In this document: in pieces, positions 16,925-24,660 of the stretch
Layout of the letters: each line of letters opens with the position of its first letter
How positions within the stretch are numbered: position 1 is the first letter of the stretch
Source: Dialister histaminiformans
GTDB taxonomy: Bacteria > Bacillota > Negativicutes > Veillonellales > Dialisteraceae
DNA: 64,000 nt
NCBI RefSeq assembly: GCF_900103425.1
Contig: NZ_FMXA01000007.1
Location: forward strand, 1-64,000
Reading direction: 5' to 3'
The notes under the pieces: model-generated
Seen by the model: the letters and a program-made list of their open reading frames with translations, nothing else
What the model was told of the DNA's origin: nothing
The model's database searches: none
Translations under genes and position numbers: made by a program

Positions 16925-17692
16925 GTGAACAAAATAAAAGTTTTTGAAAATCCACAATTTGGGAAAATCAGAATTTCTGTTATTAATTCTGAGCCTTGGT
17001 TTGTGGGTAAGGATGTGGCTGAAATTCTTGGGTATCAGAGAACCGCAGATGCAATCCGCACACATGTAGATAGCGAAGATAAAGGGGTCGGTGAAATACA
17101 GACCCCTGGAGGAACCCAGACAATGACGGTCATCAACGAATCCGGCCTTTACAGTCTGATTCTTTCCAGCAAGCTCCCGACTGCAAAGAAGTTCAAGCGC
17201 TGGGTAACCTCGGAAGTACTCCCGGCCATTCGTAAGCATGGGGCGTACCTTACCGAGCAGAAGGTGGAAGAGATTCTCACGAACCCCGACACCATCATTA
17301 AGCTGGCAACCCAGCTGAAGGAAGAACGGGAAGCCAGGAAGCAGGCCGAAGCCCTGAACGAGGCCAACCGCCCGAAGGTAATCTTCGCCGAGGCGGTGAG
17401 CGCTTCCCATTCGTCGATTCTCATCGGAGATCTGGCAAAGATTCTGAGAGGCAACGGCGTGAACATCGGGCAGAGACGCCTTTTCCAGTGGATGAGAGAC
17501 CACGGGTACCTTATCAAGCAGAAGGGCGCAAGCTACAACATGCCGACACAGAGAGCTATGGATATGGGGCTTTTCCGGGTTAAGGAAGGGACCTACATCA
17601 ATGGCAGCGGGGCGAACATTGTCACTAAAACAACCAAGGTGACAGGTCGAGGTCAGCAGTTTTTCATCAATAAGTTTTTGAAGGAGGCATGA
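16925..17692 (+). CDS. Phage antirepressor (BRO-N + KilAC/ANT)
   Basis: Counteracts a phage repressor on induction. Residues 1-105 are a BRO-N/P22 AntB-like domain (EPWFVGKDVAEILGY, LYSLILSSKLPTAKKFKRWV), joined by a coiled segment (LKEEREARKQAEAL) to a KilAC/ANT DNA-binding domain (LIGDLAKILRGNGVNIGQRRLFQWMRDHGYL). The start is GTG 16925 behind AAGGAGGG. It follows the Cro-like gene in the early operon. A structured RNA is transcribed towards its 3' end from the opposite strand, and their ends meet at 17692. Confidence 0.92.
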   Translation: MNKIKVFENPQFGKIRISVINSEPWFVGKDVAEILGYQRTADAIRTHVDSEDKGVGEIQTPGGTQTMTVINESGLYSLILSSKLPTAKKFKRWVTSEVLPAIRKHGAYLTEQKVEEILTNPDTIIKLATQLKEEREARKQAEALNEANRPKVIFAEAVSASHSSILIGDLAKILRGNGVNIGQRRLFQWMRDHGYLIKQKGASYNMPTQRAMDMGLFRVKEGTYINGSGANIVTKTTKVTGRGQQFFINKFLKEA

Positions 17693-18029
17693 AAAAAGGC
17701 CTGGGTTAACAGGCCTTTGAACCATGTGCACAGGATTAGCAGTCCTGAACACATGCTCCTTGTTTAGCTCTAACCTTGCACTTTAATCAGTTTCCACTGT
17801 GGCGATGCATCTAGAGACCACAGCTTTCACTGGAAAAAAGACGGGTTGCTAATCCGCTTCTGTTAGGTTCCGTTTCACTTAGGCAGGGAGTCACTGCCGT
17901 TGCTTAATGCCGCAACCAGTATCCACGCTTAGAGAGCACAAGCAAGAAGCAAAAACTTTGCCAAAAGCATAGTTTCTCCTTCCGAAATGTCAATAATTTC
18001 ACCCCTGGATAAGGAATGATGACATTTCT
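17692..18029 (-). ncRNA. Structured RNA 1 (about 338 nt), facing an XRE gene
   Basis: No long frame of its own fits this segment. On the minus strand it has a consensus promoter (18036-18065) and an intrinsic terminator (GGCCTG...CAGGCC then six T at 17692-17697). Between them, in order: a 9-bp hairpin (GAAATGTCA), a ribosome site with a 13-codon frame (17929-17970), tandem hairpins GTTGC-loop-GCAAC and GGCAG-loop-CTGCC, a hairpin whose loop holds TTAGCA, and a hairpin before the terminator whose loop holds TGCTAA, the exact complement. A second RNA at 18679-19024 shares this plan. Function unknown. Confidence 0.6.
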
Positions 18030-18035
18030 AAAAAA

Positions 18036-18065
18036 ATTATAACATTAGCTTTTTGGGATAGTCAA
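18036..18065 (-). promoter_or_regulatory. Promoter of structured RNA 1
   Basis: On the minus strand, TTGACT, an 18-base spacer and TATAAT. It lies 28 bases from the start of the divergent XRE gene, so a protein bound here could control both. Confidence 0.8.
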
Positions 18066-18092
18066 CTTTTGTATACAGAAAGGAAATAACAA

Positions 18093-18305
18093 ATGAACGC
18101 TAAAGAGCTTATAGGTGAAATGGTGAACGAAAGGATGGCTAAAGGGTGGACGCAGTATCGCCTAGCCAAGAAGTCAGGAATATCAAGAGAAGCAATAGCA
18201 AAGATAGAACGTGGGAACCGTACTCCAAATTTAACTACGTTCATCGTACTTATGGGAGCAATGGGAATTGAGATAGAACTCAAAAAGGAGAGCGAAAAGA
18301 AATGA
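18093..18305 (+). CDS. Small XRE regulator 1
   Basis: 70 residues, almost entirely an XRE helix-turn-helix (GWTQYRLAKKSGISREAIAKIERG) with a short LGxEIEL-like end (MGIEIELKK). The start ATG follows GAAAGG. It is divergent from structured RNA 1 and paralogous to the XRE gene at 19086, which faces structured RNA 2 in the same way. The pairing of regulator and RNA, repeated twice, suggests that the protein controls the RNA promoter or binds with the RNA; this is inference. Confidence 0.85.
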   Translation: MNAKELIGEMVNERMAKGWTQYRLAKKSGISREAIAKIERGNRTPNLTTFIVLMGAMGIEIELKKESEKK

Positions 18306-18356
18306 ACAAAAAAAGCGGTATTAAGGCTTAAAGCTTTTTAAGAAAGGAGAATAACC

Positions 18357-18653
18357 ATGGATGCATTTTTTACCAAGAAAGAACTGGCGAAGAGGTGGAA
18401 ATGCAGTGAGTCGTCAATTAATCAGATGATCTGCGATGGCACATTGAAGCCATCCAGAAAACTTCCAGGCGTCAGATTCTCAGCTAACCAGATTTTAAAG
18501 ATTGAAGAGGCATCTCCAGAAGAGCTGTCATTAATCGAGCAGCGGAAACTTAAAAGCTACATTGCAGAACTTGAGAAGGAAAACAGCGCATTGAAAGCAA
18601 CGCTGCATAACGTCTGGAGCCCGCTAGTGGACTTCATGAAGGATGTGGGATAA
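18357..18653 (+). CDS. MerR/excisionase-type helix-turn-helix protein
   Basis: 98 residues. The N-terminal winged helix-turn-helix (FFTKKELAKRWKCSESSINQMI, then GVRFSANQILKIE) is followed by a coiled coil (IAELEKENSALKATL) that probably makes a dimer. Such proteins act as excisionases or early regulators in phages. The start ATG follows AAAGGAG. It lies between the two RNA/XRE modules. Confidence 0.78.
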   Translation: MDAFFTKKELAKRWKCSESSINQMICDGTLKPSRKLPGVRFSANQILKIEEASPEELSLIEQRKLKSYIAELEKENSALKATLHNVWSPLVDFMKDVG

Positions 18654-18678
18654 GCGCATGAAATGGAGTGTGGCAATG

Positions 18679-19024
18679 AAAAAAGGATATGGAAGAAGCC
18701 TCCATACCCTTTTAACCAGACAACGGTTTTGACATTCCGCTGTTTGCCTGTTTTATTGCCAGACCCCTGCAGTTCCTCTCCGCCATCCAAAATGCGCCTA
18801 GGTCACATAATTTCAGGCATCAAAGAGCACATGGGTGTCAATCCATGCTTCTCTGGGAGTGCATCTCACTTAGGCAGTCAGGATTGCCGTTGCATTAAGC
18901 CGCAACTTGCATCAATGCTGAGTGGCACTGGCTTCGGTCAAAAATTGGCCCAAACATTGAACCAACTCCTTTCCTAAAGGCGAATAGAGATTTGCATGTC
19001 CGAAGACATACATAAGACGCCTCT
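18679..19024 (-). ncRNA. Structured RNA 2 (about 346 nt), paralogue of RNA 1
   Basis: On the minus strand it runs from a promoter at 19031-19059 to an intrinsic terminator (GGGTATGGA...TCCATATCC, then six T at 18679-18684). It shares with RNA 1 a 5' hairpin region, a ribosome site with a short frame (20 codons, 18895-18957), the tandem hairpins GTTGC-loop-GCAAC and GGCA-loop-TGCC followed by TAAGTGA, a loop GGATTGACACCC, and a 3' hairpin (CAGCGG...CCGTTG) with TGTCAA in its loop. TTGACA and TGTCAA pair just as TTAGCA and TGCTAA do in RNA 1, so two base pairs have changed in a compensating way. Confidence 0.6.
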
Positions 19025-19030
19025 ATGGAT

Positions 19031-19059
19031 ATTGTACACACTTTAATATGAATAGTCAA
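19031..19059 (-). promoter_or_regulatory. Promoter of structured RNA 2
   Basis: On the minus strand, TTGACT, a 17-base spacer and TACAAT, between RNA 2 and the divergent XRE gene. Confidence 0.78.
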
Positions 19060-19085
19060 AAATATTACACAAGATAAGGTAGTGA

Positions 19086-19355
19086 ATGCAAATGAATGAA
19101 CAAGATATTGTGTTAACAATCAAAAGAAGGCGAAAGGAATTGGGAGTTTCTCAGTACACGTTAGCCAAGGATGCAGGCATTTCCAGAGAAATGATTGCCA
19201 AATTTGAACTGGGCAAACATAGTCCGGGATTCAACAAGTTATATCAAATATGCAAAGTATTAGGGCTCGAAATTATTATCCGCCCTGAAGCGAAGAAAGG
19301 AAGTGATTCAAATGAAAAAGAGGACGATTTGGCAGCTGCAGAGCATTCAACATGA
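19086..19355 (+). CDS. Small XRE regulator 2
   Basis: 89 residues: an XRE domain (LGVSQYTLAKDAGISREMIAKFELG, then LGLEIIIRP) plus a charged tail. It is paralogous to the 70-residue XRE protein at 18093, with the same SRE-xIAK core. The start is ATG 19086, with AAGG six bases upstream; ATG 19092 is possible. It is divergent from structured RNA 2. Its 3' end overlaps a short frame at 19312. Confidence 0.83.
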   Translation: MQMNEQDIVLTIKRRRKELGVSQYTLAKDAGISREMIAKFELGKHSPGFNKLYQICKVLGLEIIIRPEAKKGSDSNEKEDDLAAAEHST

Positions 19356-19419
19356 ATTGGAACGGCGCCGCCAGAAGGAACTTGCCGATTCCGGTGATAC
19401 TTCCAAATCCATCATCTAG
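19312..19419 (+). CDS. Small phage protein, 35 residues
   Basis: A short frame overlapping the end of XRE regulator 2, with its own ribosome site (GAAAGGAAG) nine bases before the ATG. It reads MKKRTIWQLQSIQHELE and continues as a basic helix ending SKSII. Unknown function. Supported by the ribosome site and operon position only. Confidence 0.45.
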   Translation: MKKRTIWQLQSIQHELERRRQKELADSGDTSKSII

Positions 19420-19502
19420 CGGAGCCAGTCCCACGGCGAAGTCATTGCTTATGATAGTGCGCTGTAACTCATTAACGAATTTCTGAAAGGAAATGCGAAA
19501 TC

Positions 19503-19742
19503 ATGAAAACAAATGAAGTAAAAAAAGAGCCCAATACAAGGGCTCTGTTAAGGAGGAAAGTCAGCCAGGGAAGAGTAAAAATGCTTCTGCAGATTTCGAA
19601 AGAACTCACAGACACGGCCAGGACAGCCGAAGGAGACCTCCAAGAAAAGTATCAGAAGATTTCTGAGAAATTGGACCGGCTGATTATTGAAGAGGCTAAA
19701 TTCCAAGAACAGACAATGCAAGATGTTCAGCAACAGCCTTAA
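19503..19742 (+). CDS. Small phage protein, 79 residues
   Basis: Helical and charged, with KVSQGRVKMLLQISKELTDTA and QEKYQKISEKLDRLI, probably a coiled coil. The ATG follows AAAGGAA. Its last 47 bases overlap the converging DUF2513-like gene on the other strand. No family recognised. Confidence 0.6.
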   Translation: MKTNEVKKEPNTRALLRRKVSQGRVKMLLQISKELTDTARTAEGDLQEKYQKISEKLDRLIIEEAKFQEQTMQDVQQQP

Positions 19743-20064
19743 CGATATCCAACGAAGCCTGACCGCCAACTGCTGACAGTTTATCCTTCGTAGTTTCCCA
19801 AATAGAGGCAGACCGGACAGCATCCAGATAATCACATCCAGCATTGGTCATCCAATTCACTATAATTTGCGGATAAAAATGTCCGATTGTATTGACCTCC
19901 AAGTAATCAATATAACCGGAATCCGCCAAAAGGTATAAATGATAGTCGATGATGTCACTGTCCGGATTCAAGCCGGTAAAGGCGCTGCTATCCATGCCGG
20001 AAGGTTTATCGTTTGCCTCAATAAGTAAAAGCATATTTCTAATCAAATCAAGGTTACGTTTCAT
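19696..20064 (-). CDS. DUF2513-like phage protein
   Basis: 122 residues starting MKRNLDLIRNMLLLIE, followed by IIDYHLYLLADSGYIDY and NWMTNAGCDYLDAVR. This is the usual pattern of DUF2513, a winged-helix-like family common in prophages with no known role. The ribosome site GAGGTGATATT precedes the ATG. It is the only minus-strand protein gene inside the early rightward segment, so it is probably expressed in the lysogen like a cargo gene. Confidence 0.8.
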   Translation of the reverse strand: MKRNLDLIRNMLLLIEANDKPSGMDSSAFTGLNPDSDIIDYHLYLLADSGYIDYLEVNTIGHFYPQIIVNWMTNAGCDYLDAVRSASIWETTKDKLSAVGGQASLDIVKAVAEHLALSVLGI

Positions 20065-20136
20065 AATATCACCTCCTCCCTAAAGACATTATATCAAGGG
20101 ATAGAGAAAATCTGATGAAAGGACAGGTGAAATAAG

Positions 20137-20427
20137 ATGCGTATGAAATGGAAAAAGATTCTTGCAGTCATTGCCATTCCTGTTGCCATTGCGGCCGGGA
20201 CTTATGCTTATGAGCCGCCGGCGGAGCTCATTGAGTACCGGACGGAGGCAGAGGCAGGAGACACCATTTGGAGCCTCTGCGCCAAGGTGGCCAGTGATGA
20301 GGACTGCATGGAGGAGCTTGTGTACCGGACCATGCAGGAAAACCACATCAAGGATCCTGCGCACCTTCAGCCCGGGCAGCTGATTGTGATCCATGTGAAG
20401 CCTATGAAAGGAGGTGGAAAAGCATGA
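20137..20427 (+). CDS. Small LysM-domain membrane protein
   Basis: 96 residues. An N-terminal hydrophobic segment (ILAVIAIPVAIAAGTYAY) anchors or exports a single LysM domain (EAEAGDTIWSLCAKVASDED, then LQPGQLIVIHV), which would bind peptidoglycan outside the membrane. It overlaps the next gene by four bases (ATGA). In plan it resembles YneA-type division inhibitors, but an early phage gene with this plan could also act in superinfection exclusion. The role is not established. Confidence 0.8.
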   Translation: MRMKWKKILAVIAIPVAIAAGTYAYEPPAELIEYRTEAEAGDTIWSLCAKVASDEDCMEELVYRTMQENHIKDPAHLQPGQLIVIHVKPMKGGGKA

Positions 20428-20747
20428 AAACATCTACGGACTGCGAAAAATGCCGGTTTGAAAGCATCTGCCCCATGGCTGGCAAGCGCCAGCGCCTTGC
20501 TTTTGATGATGGTGGCCTTGGGCTTTGCCCCAAGATCCCGGAGATGAAGATTCTGCGGTGCCGGAACTGCCTGTTTTGCCATAAGACTAAAAGCATGGGG
20601 GGCACAAGCAAATACGCCATGGAAAACGGACATCCGATTTACACCTGTGCGGCGATGAATTACAACCGCATGCAGCCGGATGGAAAGCTCCCACGTACCA
20701 CACCAAGGGATTGCCCTATCAAAGAGGCAAAGAGAAAAGGCCTCTGA
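20424..20747 (+). CDS. Cysteine-rich phage protein (probable zinc binding)
   Basis: 107 residues with nine cysteines in short pairs: CEKC...CP, LCPK, CRNCLFC, TCAAM and DCP. The pairs suggest one or two zinc sites; an iron-sulfur site is less likely. It is translationally coupled to the LysM gene (ATGA). No family recognised. Confidence 0.7.
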   Translation: MKTSTDCEKCRFESICPMAGKRQRLAFDDGGLGLCPKIPEMKILRCRNCLFCHKTKSMGGTSKYAMENGHPIYTCAAMNYNRMQPDGKLPRTTPRDCPIKEAKRKGL

Positions 20748-20817
20748 CGTCTAGCACACGTCAAAGGCCAAAGACGGAAAAAGATTTCCCGATTCATTTT
20801 ACCACAGGAGGAAAGTA

Positions 20818-21783
20818 ATGGCATACAGAGGCTGTGATTTGATTTTATCCTGCCATGAAGCAGAAAAGGACCACGCAAAGTGGTTAGAGACCCGCAACGC
20901 GGGCATTGGAGGAAGTGACGCCTCCGTCATTGTGGGTTTGAATCCATACAAATCCCCATACCAGCTCTGGCTCGAAAAAACGGGGCAGGCGGAAGCACCT
21001 GACTTGTCAGGAAACCAGTACATTTATTGGGGACATAAGAATGAAGCGAATATTGCCGACTGGTTCCAGGAAGACACAGGGAAGAAGGTGAGGAAGCTTG
21101 GCACCCTTCGGAGCCGGGCACACCCATTTATGCTGGCTAACGTTGATCGTGTGGTAGTCGGCGAAAATGCAGGGCTTGAAATCAAGACGGCAGGCGTCAG
21201 CCAGTACAAGAAATGGCAGGATGATGATGTTCCTGATTCCTACTATTGTCAGTGCCTGCACTACATGGCAGTCACTGGCGCAGATGCCTGGTACATCGCA
21301 GTTCTGCTGGGCGGGAACGAAGCCATCTGGAAGAAAATCGACCGAAACGAAGATGACATCAATGTTTTAGTAGAGGTGGAAAAGGATTTCTGGAACCATG
21401 TGCAGTTACGCACACCGCCCGCTCTTGACGGGTCAGAAAGCTGCGCTGCTGCCCTCCGCGAAAAATATCACGATAGCAAGGGTATAGAAATCCCGCTGGA
21501 AGATAAATACGACAAGCTGATTGATGAGATAAATCAGGACACGGAAACCATCAACAAGCTGAGGGAAAACATTCAATTTAGGAAAAATCAGCTTATGGAT
21601 GCCATGGGCACTGCAGAACGTGCGGTTACTGCCAACCACAAGATTACCTGGAAGGCCGGAAAGCCCAGGGAAACAGTGAGCCTTTCGAAAATCAAGAAAG
21701 GCAACGCCGATATCTACGAAATGCTTAAGTCAAAGAATCTTATTTCCATTGCAGAGGCTTCCCGTATTTTGCGGATCCGGTAA
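20818..21783 (+). CDS. YqaJ-type phage exonuclease
   Basis: The 5'-3' exonuclease partner of RecT in phage recombination, about 321 residues. The nuclease fold shows RNAGIGGSDASVIVGLNPY near the N-terminus, then ANVDRVV with the metal-binding Asp, and GLEIKTA (Glu-x-Lys). A C-terminal coiled segment (KLIDEINQDTETINKLREN) follows. The start ATG follows AGGAGGAAAG. With recT directly downstream it forms a RecE/RecT-like single-strand annealing pair. Confidence 0.92.
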   Translation: MAYRGCDLILSCHEAEKDHAKWLETRNAGIGGSDASVIVGLNPYKSPYQLWLEKTGQAEAPDLSGNQYIYWGHKNEANIADWFQEDTGKKVRKLGTLRSRAHPFMLANVDRVVVGENAGLEIKTAGVSQYKKWQDDDVPDSYYCQCLHYMAVTGADAWYIAVLLGGNEAIWKKIDRNEDDINVLVEVEKDFWNHVQLRTPPALDGSESCAAALREKYHDSKGIEIPLEDKYDKLIDEINQDTETINKLRENIQFRKNQLMDAMGTAERAVTANHKITWKAGKPRETVSLSKIKKGNADIYEMLKSKNLISIAEASRILRIR

Positions 21784-21950
21784 AAGTCATGCTGAACATT
21801 GAAATTGTCGTTCGCGAAGCCATGCGGTACGGAAATTTCATAGCTATGAATCAGCAAACAGTTATATCAGGAGGCACTGTCTTGAGTACAGGGCGGACGT
21901 CTCCAGCATTGTTGAAATTACATCAGGGTTTAACCAAGGAGGTCACAATT

Positions 21951-22781
21951 ATGAACACTAAAGGTGGTTTAGCTAAACGGACAGCTCAGGTAGCAGCACA
22001 GCAGAAAGATACCAGTCTGAAAGGATTAATCCGCAGTATGGAGCCGGAAATCAAGAAGGCGCTCCCATCTGTGATTACTCCGGAAAGATTCACCAGGATG
22101 GTTTTCACCGCTCTTTCCAGTAATCCAACCCTTCAGGAATGCACCCCGCAGAGTTTTCTCGGTGCGATGATGCAGTCTGCGCAACTCGGGTTGGAGCCTA
22201 ACACTCCAATCGGCCAGGCGTATCTGATTCCGTACAGAAATCATGGCCGTCAGGAATGCCAGTTCCAGCTTGGGTACAAAGGCTTGATTGATTTAGCCTA
22301 TCGTTCCGGCGAGATTAAAGATATTCAGGCACATGAAGTATATGAGAACGATGTGTTTGAATACGAGTTCGGACTTGAACCGAAACTGAAGCACATTCCG
22401 GCTAAAACAAACCGCGGGGAAGTCATTCTTTATTATGCCGTTTTCCACATGGTCAATGGCGGGTATGGGTTCGAGGTGATGAGCAAGGAAGACATCATCA
22501 ACCATGCCAAAAGAACAAGTCAGGCATACGGTTCCTCTTACTCTCCGTGGAGCAAGTACTTTGACGAAATGGCGAAAAAGACAGTCATCAAGAAGTGCTT
22601 GAAGTATGCGCCAATTAAGACGGACTTTGTCAGGGCCGTGGCGTCCGACGAAACGATTAAGTCCCACATTGCAGAGAATATGACAGATGAACCGGACGAG
22701 ACCATCACCATCGATGCTGAGGCGTCAGAAGATACGGTCCCCGCAGGCGTTGACATGGAGACAGGAGAAATAAAGAAATGA
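21951..22781 (+). CDS. recT: RecT single-strand annealing protein
   Basis: Binds single-stranded DNA and anneals complementary strands for phage recombination. 276 residues with family blocks CTPQSFLGAMMQSAQLGLEP, LIPYRNHG...QLGYKGLIDLAYRSG and PWSKYFDEMAKKTVIKK. I start at the ATG at 21951 behind AAGGAGG; the frame is open further upstream, and a TTG at 21883 with AGGAGG before it is an alternative start. It is preceded by the YqaJ exonuclease. Confidence 0.93.
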   Translation: MNTKGGLAKRTAQVAAQQKDTSLKGLIRSMEPEIKKALPSVITPERFTRMVFTALSSNPTLQECTPQSFLGAMMQSAQLGLEPNTPIGQAYLIPYRNHGRQECQFQLGYKGLIDLAYRSGEIKDIQAHEVYENDVFEYEFGLEPKLKHIPAKTNRGEVILYYAVFHMVNGGYGFEVMSKEDIINHAKRTSQAYGSSYSPWSKYFDEMAKKTVIKKCLKYAPIKTDFVRAVASDETIKSHIAENMTDEPDETITIDAEASEDTVPAGVDMETGEIKK

Positions 22782-23050
22782 AAGATAATAAAATCAAAAG
22801 TCTGGTAACAAAGCTCGAGGACAAGTACTCCGACGTGATACTGTGCCTCTACGACAACGAAAGCGGGAAGTTTACCATGGCCGGGCGTAGCACAACCCAT
22901 GGATTCCTGAGAGAGATGGCTATTCGTTGCATACTCATGCACTCAGACAAAGAAGAGGTAGCCCCGGAAGTCACACTGCTGGACATCTTATGCCGTATGA
23001 CAGATATCGACAAGTCAGTAAAAGAAAATAAGGCAGTAAAAGAAAATTGA
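22778..23050 (+). CDS. Hypothetical phage protein, 90 residues
   Basis: Overlaps recT by four bases (ATGA), so it is translationally coupled. It has an N-terminal basic helix, then LCLYDNESGKFTMAGRSTTHGF and a helical, charged end. Not recognised. Confidence 0.65.
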   Translation: MKDNKIKSLVTKLEDKYSDVILCLYDNESGKFTMAGRSTTHGFLREMAIRCILMHSDKEEVAPEVTLLDILCRMTDIDKSVKENKAVKEN

Positions 23051-23112
23051 GTATTTTCAGGTAGCCGGGGCTGAACGATTCAGCCCTTCTGGCTATCTCT
23101 GGAGGTGATGAA

Positions 23113-23925
23113 ATGGAAGGGTACATCCGGCTATGGAGGTCCCTCGCAGACAGTCCGGTCTGGACGTGCAGTACAGCCAACCAGAAAGTGGTCTTAATCA
23201 CCATCCTGCTTCATGTCAGGTGGGATTCCATACTGTGGGATGTACTGGGAAAAGAGTTCACTATCGGGCCTGGGGAAATGTTCACATCCATCCGAAAACT
23301 GGCCGATATGGCAGGGGTGACACAGCGAGTTGTAAGAACGGCGTTAGACAGGTTTGAATCGGTCAACTTTTTGACACGCAAAGTGACACACCAAGGGATG
23401 CTCATTTCTGTAGTAAATTGGGGCAAATATCAAGGGTTACGTGGTTCAGGTGACACACCAAGTGACACAAAAAAGACACGCCGAGGACACACCCATGACA
23501 CACCAAAGCCAAAAAAGGACACAACAATAAGAAAGAAAGTACCACAAGAAAGTAAAGAAGGTAAGAAGGTAAGAAATATATATAGCGAGATTTCAACTTT
23601 TGCCGGTTCAAATGACGAACTTAAAACCGCATTAACGGACTGGGCAGACATGAGGAAGAAATTAAGGAAGCCACTCACTGAGAGGGCATTGAACCTGAAC
23701 CTCAAAAAGCTTCATGAAATGACCAACGGAAACGAAAGAATGATGATTGAGATAGTCAATCAGTCAGTTATGAACTCATGGCAGGGATTTTTTCCAGTAA
23801 AGAAACAGGCAGCATTTACCAGCAAGATGGAAGAAACAGCAAAGATGTTTGAAGAAATTAACAGAAGGAGAGGTATTGATGACAGCGAACCAGAAGATTT
23901 TAATGCTGCTGACTTCCCTTTTTAA
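23113..23925 (+). CDS. Phage replication initiator (DnaD-like)
   Basis: 270 residues in the plan of phage replisome organizers. An N-terminal winged helix (YIRLWRSLADSPVW, SIRKLADMAGVTQRVVRTALDRFESVNFLTRK) is followed by a basic Ser/Thr/Lys-rich linker (residues 115-155) and a C-terminal helical domain with WQGFFPVKK. It probably binds the phage origin and recruits helicase through the next gene's product. The start ATG follows GGAGGTG. Its 3' end overlaps the loader gene by 47 bases. The repetitive linker (GDTPSDTKKTRRGHT) could contain origin repeats, as in other phages; none was clear. Confidence 0.82.
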   Translation: MEGYIRLWRSLADSPVWTCSTANQKVVLITILLHVRWDSILWDVLGKEFTIGPGEMFTSIRKLADMAGVTQRVVRTALDRFESVNFLTRKVTHQGMLISVVNWGKYQGLRGSGDTPSDTKKTRRGHTHDTPKPKKDTTIRKKVPQESKEGKKVRNIYSEISTFAGSNDELKTALTDWADMRKKLRKPLTERALNLNLKKLHEMTNGNERMMIEIVNQSVMNSWQGFFPVKKQAAFTSKMEETAKMFEEINRRRGIDDSEPEDFNAADFPF

Positions 23926-24406
23926 AGGATTCACGGCAGAGCAGGCAGCGGTTTACGATCGCTTTTTAGCAGATATCCCTGCTTCTCTGCTCGAAAAGGC
24001 GGTGAGGTCGCTTATCTACACATCGAAATTCCCGCCGACGGTAGCCGAGATAAGGGCAGAGGCTGAGTGCATCTATCACAGTGCAAGCGGAGTCCAGGAG
24101 TCAGATTACTCCAGAGCATGGGGCGAGCTTAAACAGGCAATCGCACATTATGGATATGCCAGAGAGCCGCATTTTAAAGACCCGGTACTGACTGAGACGG
24201 TCAAAAGAATCGGATGGAAATCTATATGCTGCTCGCCAATCGACGATGAAGCTATCCTTCGGGCACAATTCCGCGACATATATAAGTCTGTAGCAGAGTC
24301 TGGCAGGATGCAGAAGCGGAACGATAACTTGCTTAAAGATGGCAAGGTTCAGAACCTTGTTAAAAACATGGCCGGCAGTAAAGCTCTGGAGAGTGGTAAG
24401 GCATGA
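23879..24406 (+). CDS. Replicative helicase loader/inhibitor (G39P-like)
   Basis: 175 residues. The helical N-terminal domain (LLTSLFKGFTAEQAAVYDRFL, then SKFPPTVAEIRAEAE) resembles the SPP1 G39P loader that holds and delivers the host DnaB-type helicase. The start is at ATG 23879 behind AGAAGGAGAGG, not the earlier in-frame ATG. No phage-coded helicase is present, so the phage presumably uses the host helicase. Confidence 0.75.
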   Translation: MTANQKILMLLTSLFKGFTAEQAAVYDRFLADIPASLLEKAVRSLIYTSKFPPTVAEIRAEAECIYHSASGVQESDYSRAWGELKQAIAHYGYAREPHFKDPVLTETVKRIGWKSICCSPIDDEAILRAQFRDIYKSVAESGRMQKRNDNLLKDGKVQNLVKNMAGSKALESGKA

Positions 24407-24660
24407 AATGGGTTAATTTTACTGACAGCAATACCGGGCAGAAGTCAAAAATTCAAGTCTGTCGTATCCAGCAAGTAGGGATGTATATAAATATCGACGA
24501 TGGGCAGAATGGCTTCATAACCATTAATGCCATGACATTGGGAAATGCCACGGCCATGATTGGCCAGATATACAAACTTTTTGAGGATAACGATGAAATC
24601 AAGTTTGATCAACCACTTTTATATACGCCATATGCTGGCGAAACGGGAGGTAAATCATGA
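24403..24660 (+). CDS. Hypothetical phage protein, 85 residues
   Basis: Coupled to the loader gene and to ssb through ATGA overlaps on both sides. Beta-rich, with KWVNFTDSNTG at the start. Not recognised. Confidence 0.65.
   Translation: MKWVNFTDSNTGQKSKIQVCRIQQVGMYINIDDGQNGFITINAMTLGNATAMIGQIYKLFEDNDEIKFDQPLLYTPYAGETGGKS

Noticed and set aside
17722-17756. A possible serine tRNA in structured RNA 1, from its CTGCTAA loop
   Set aside because: No acceptor stem, D arm or GTTCRA T-loop of the right spacing could be built around it.
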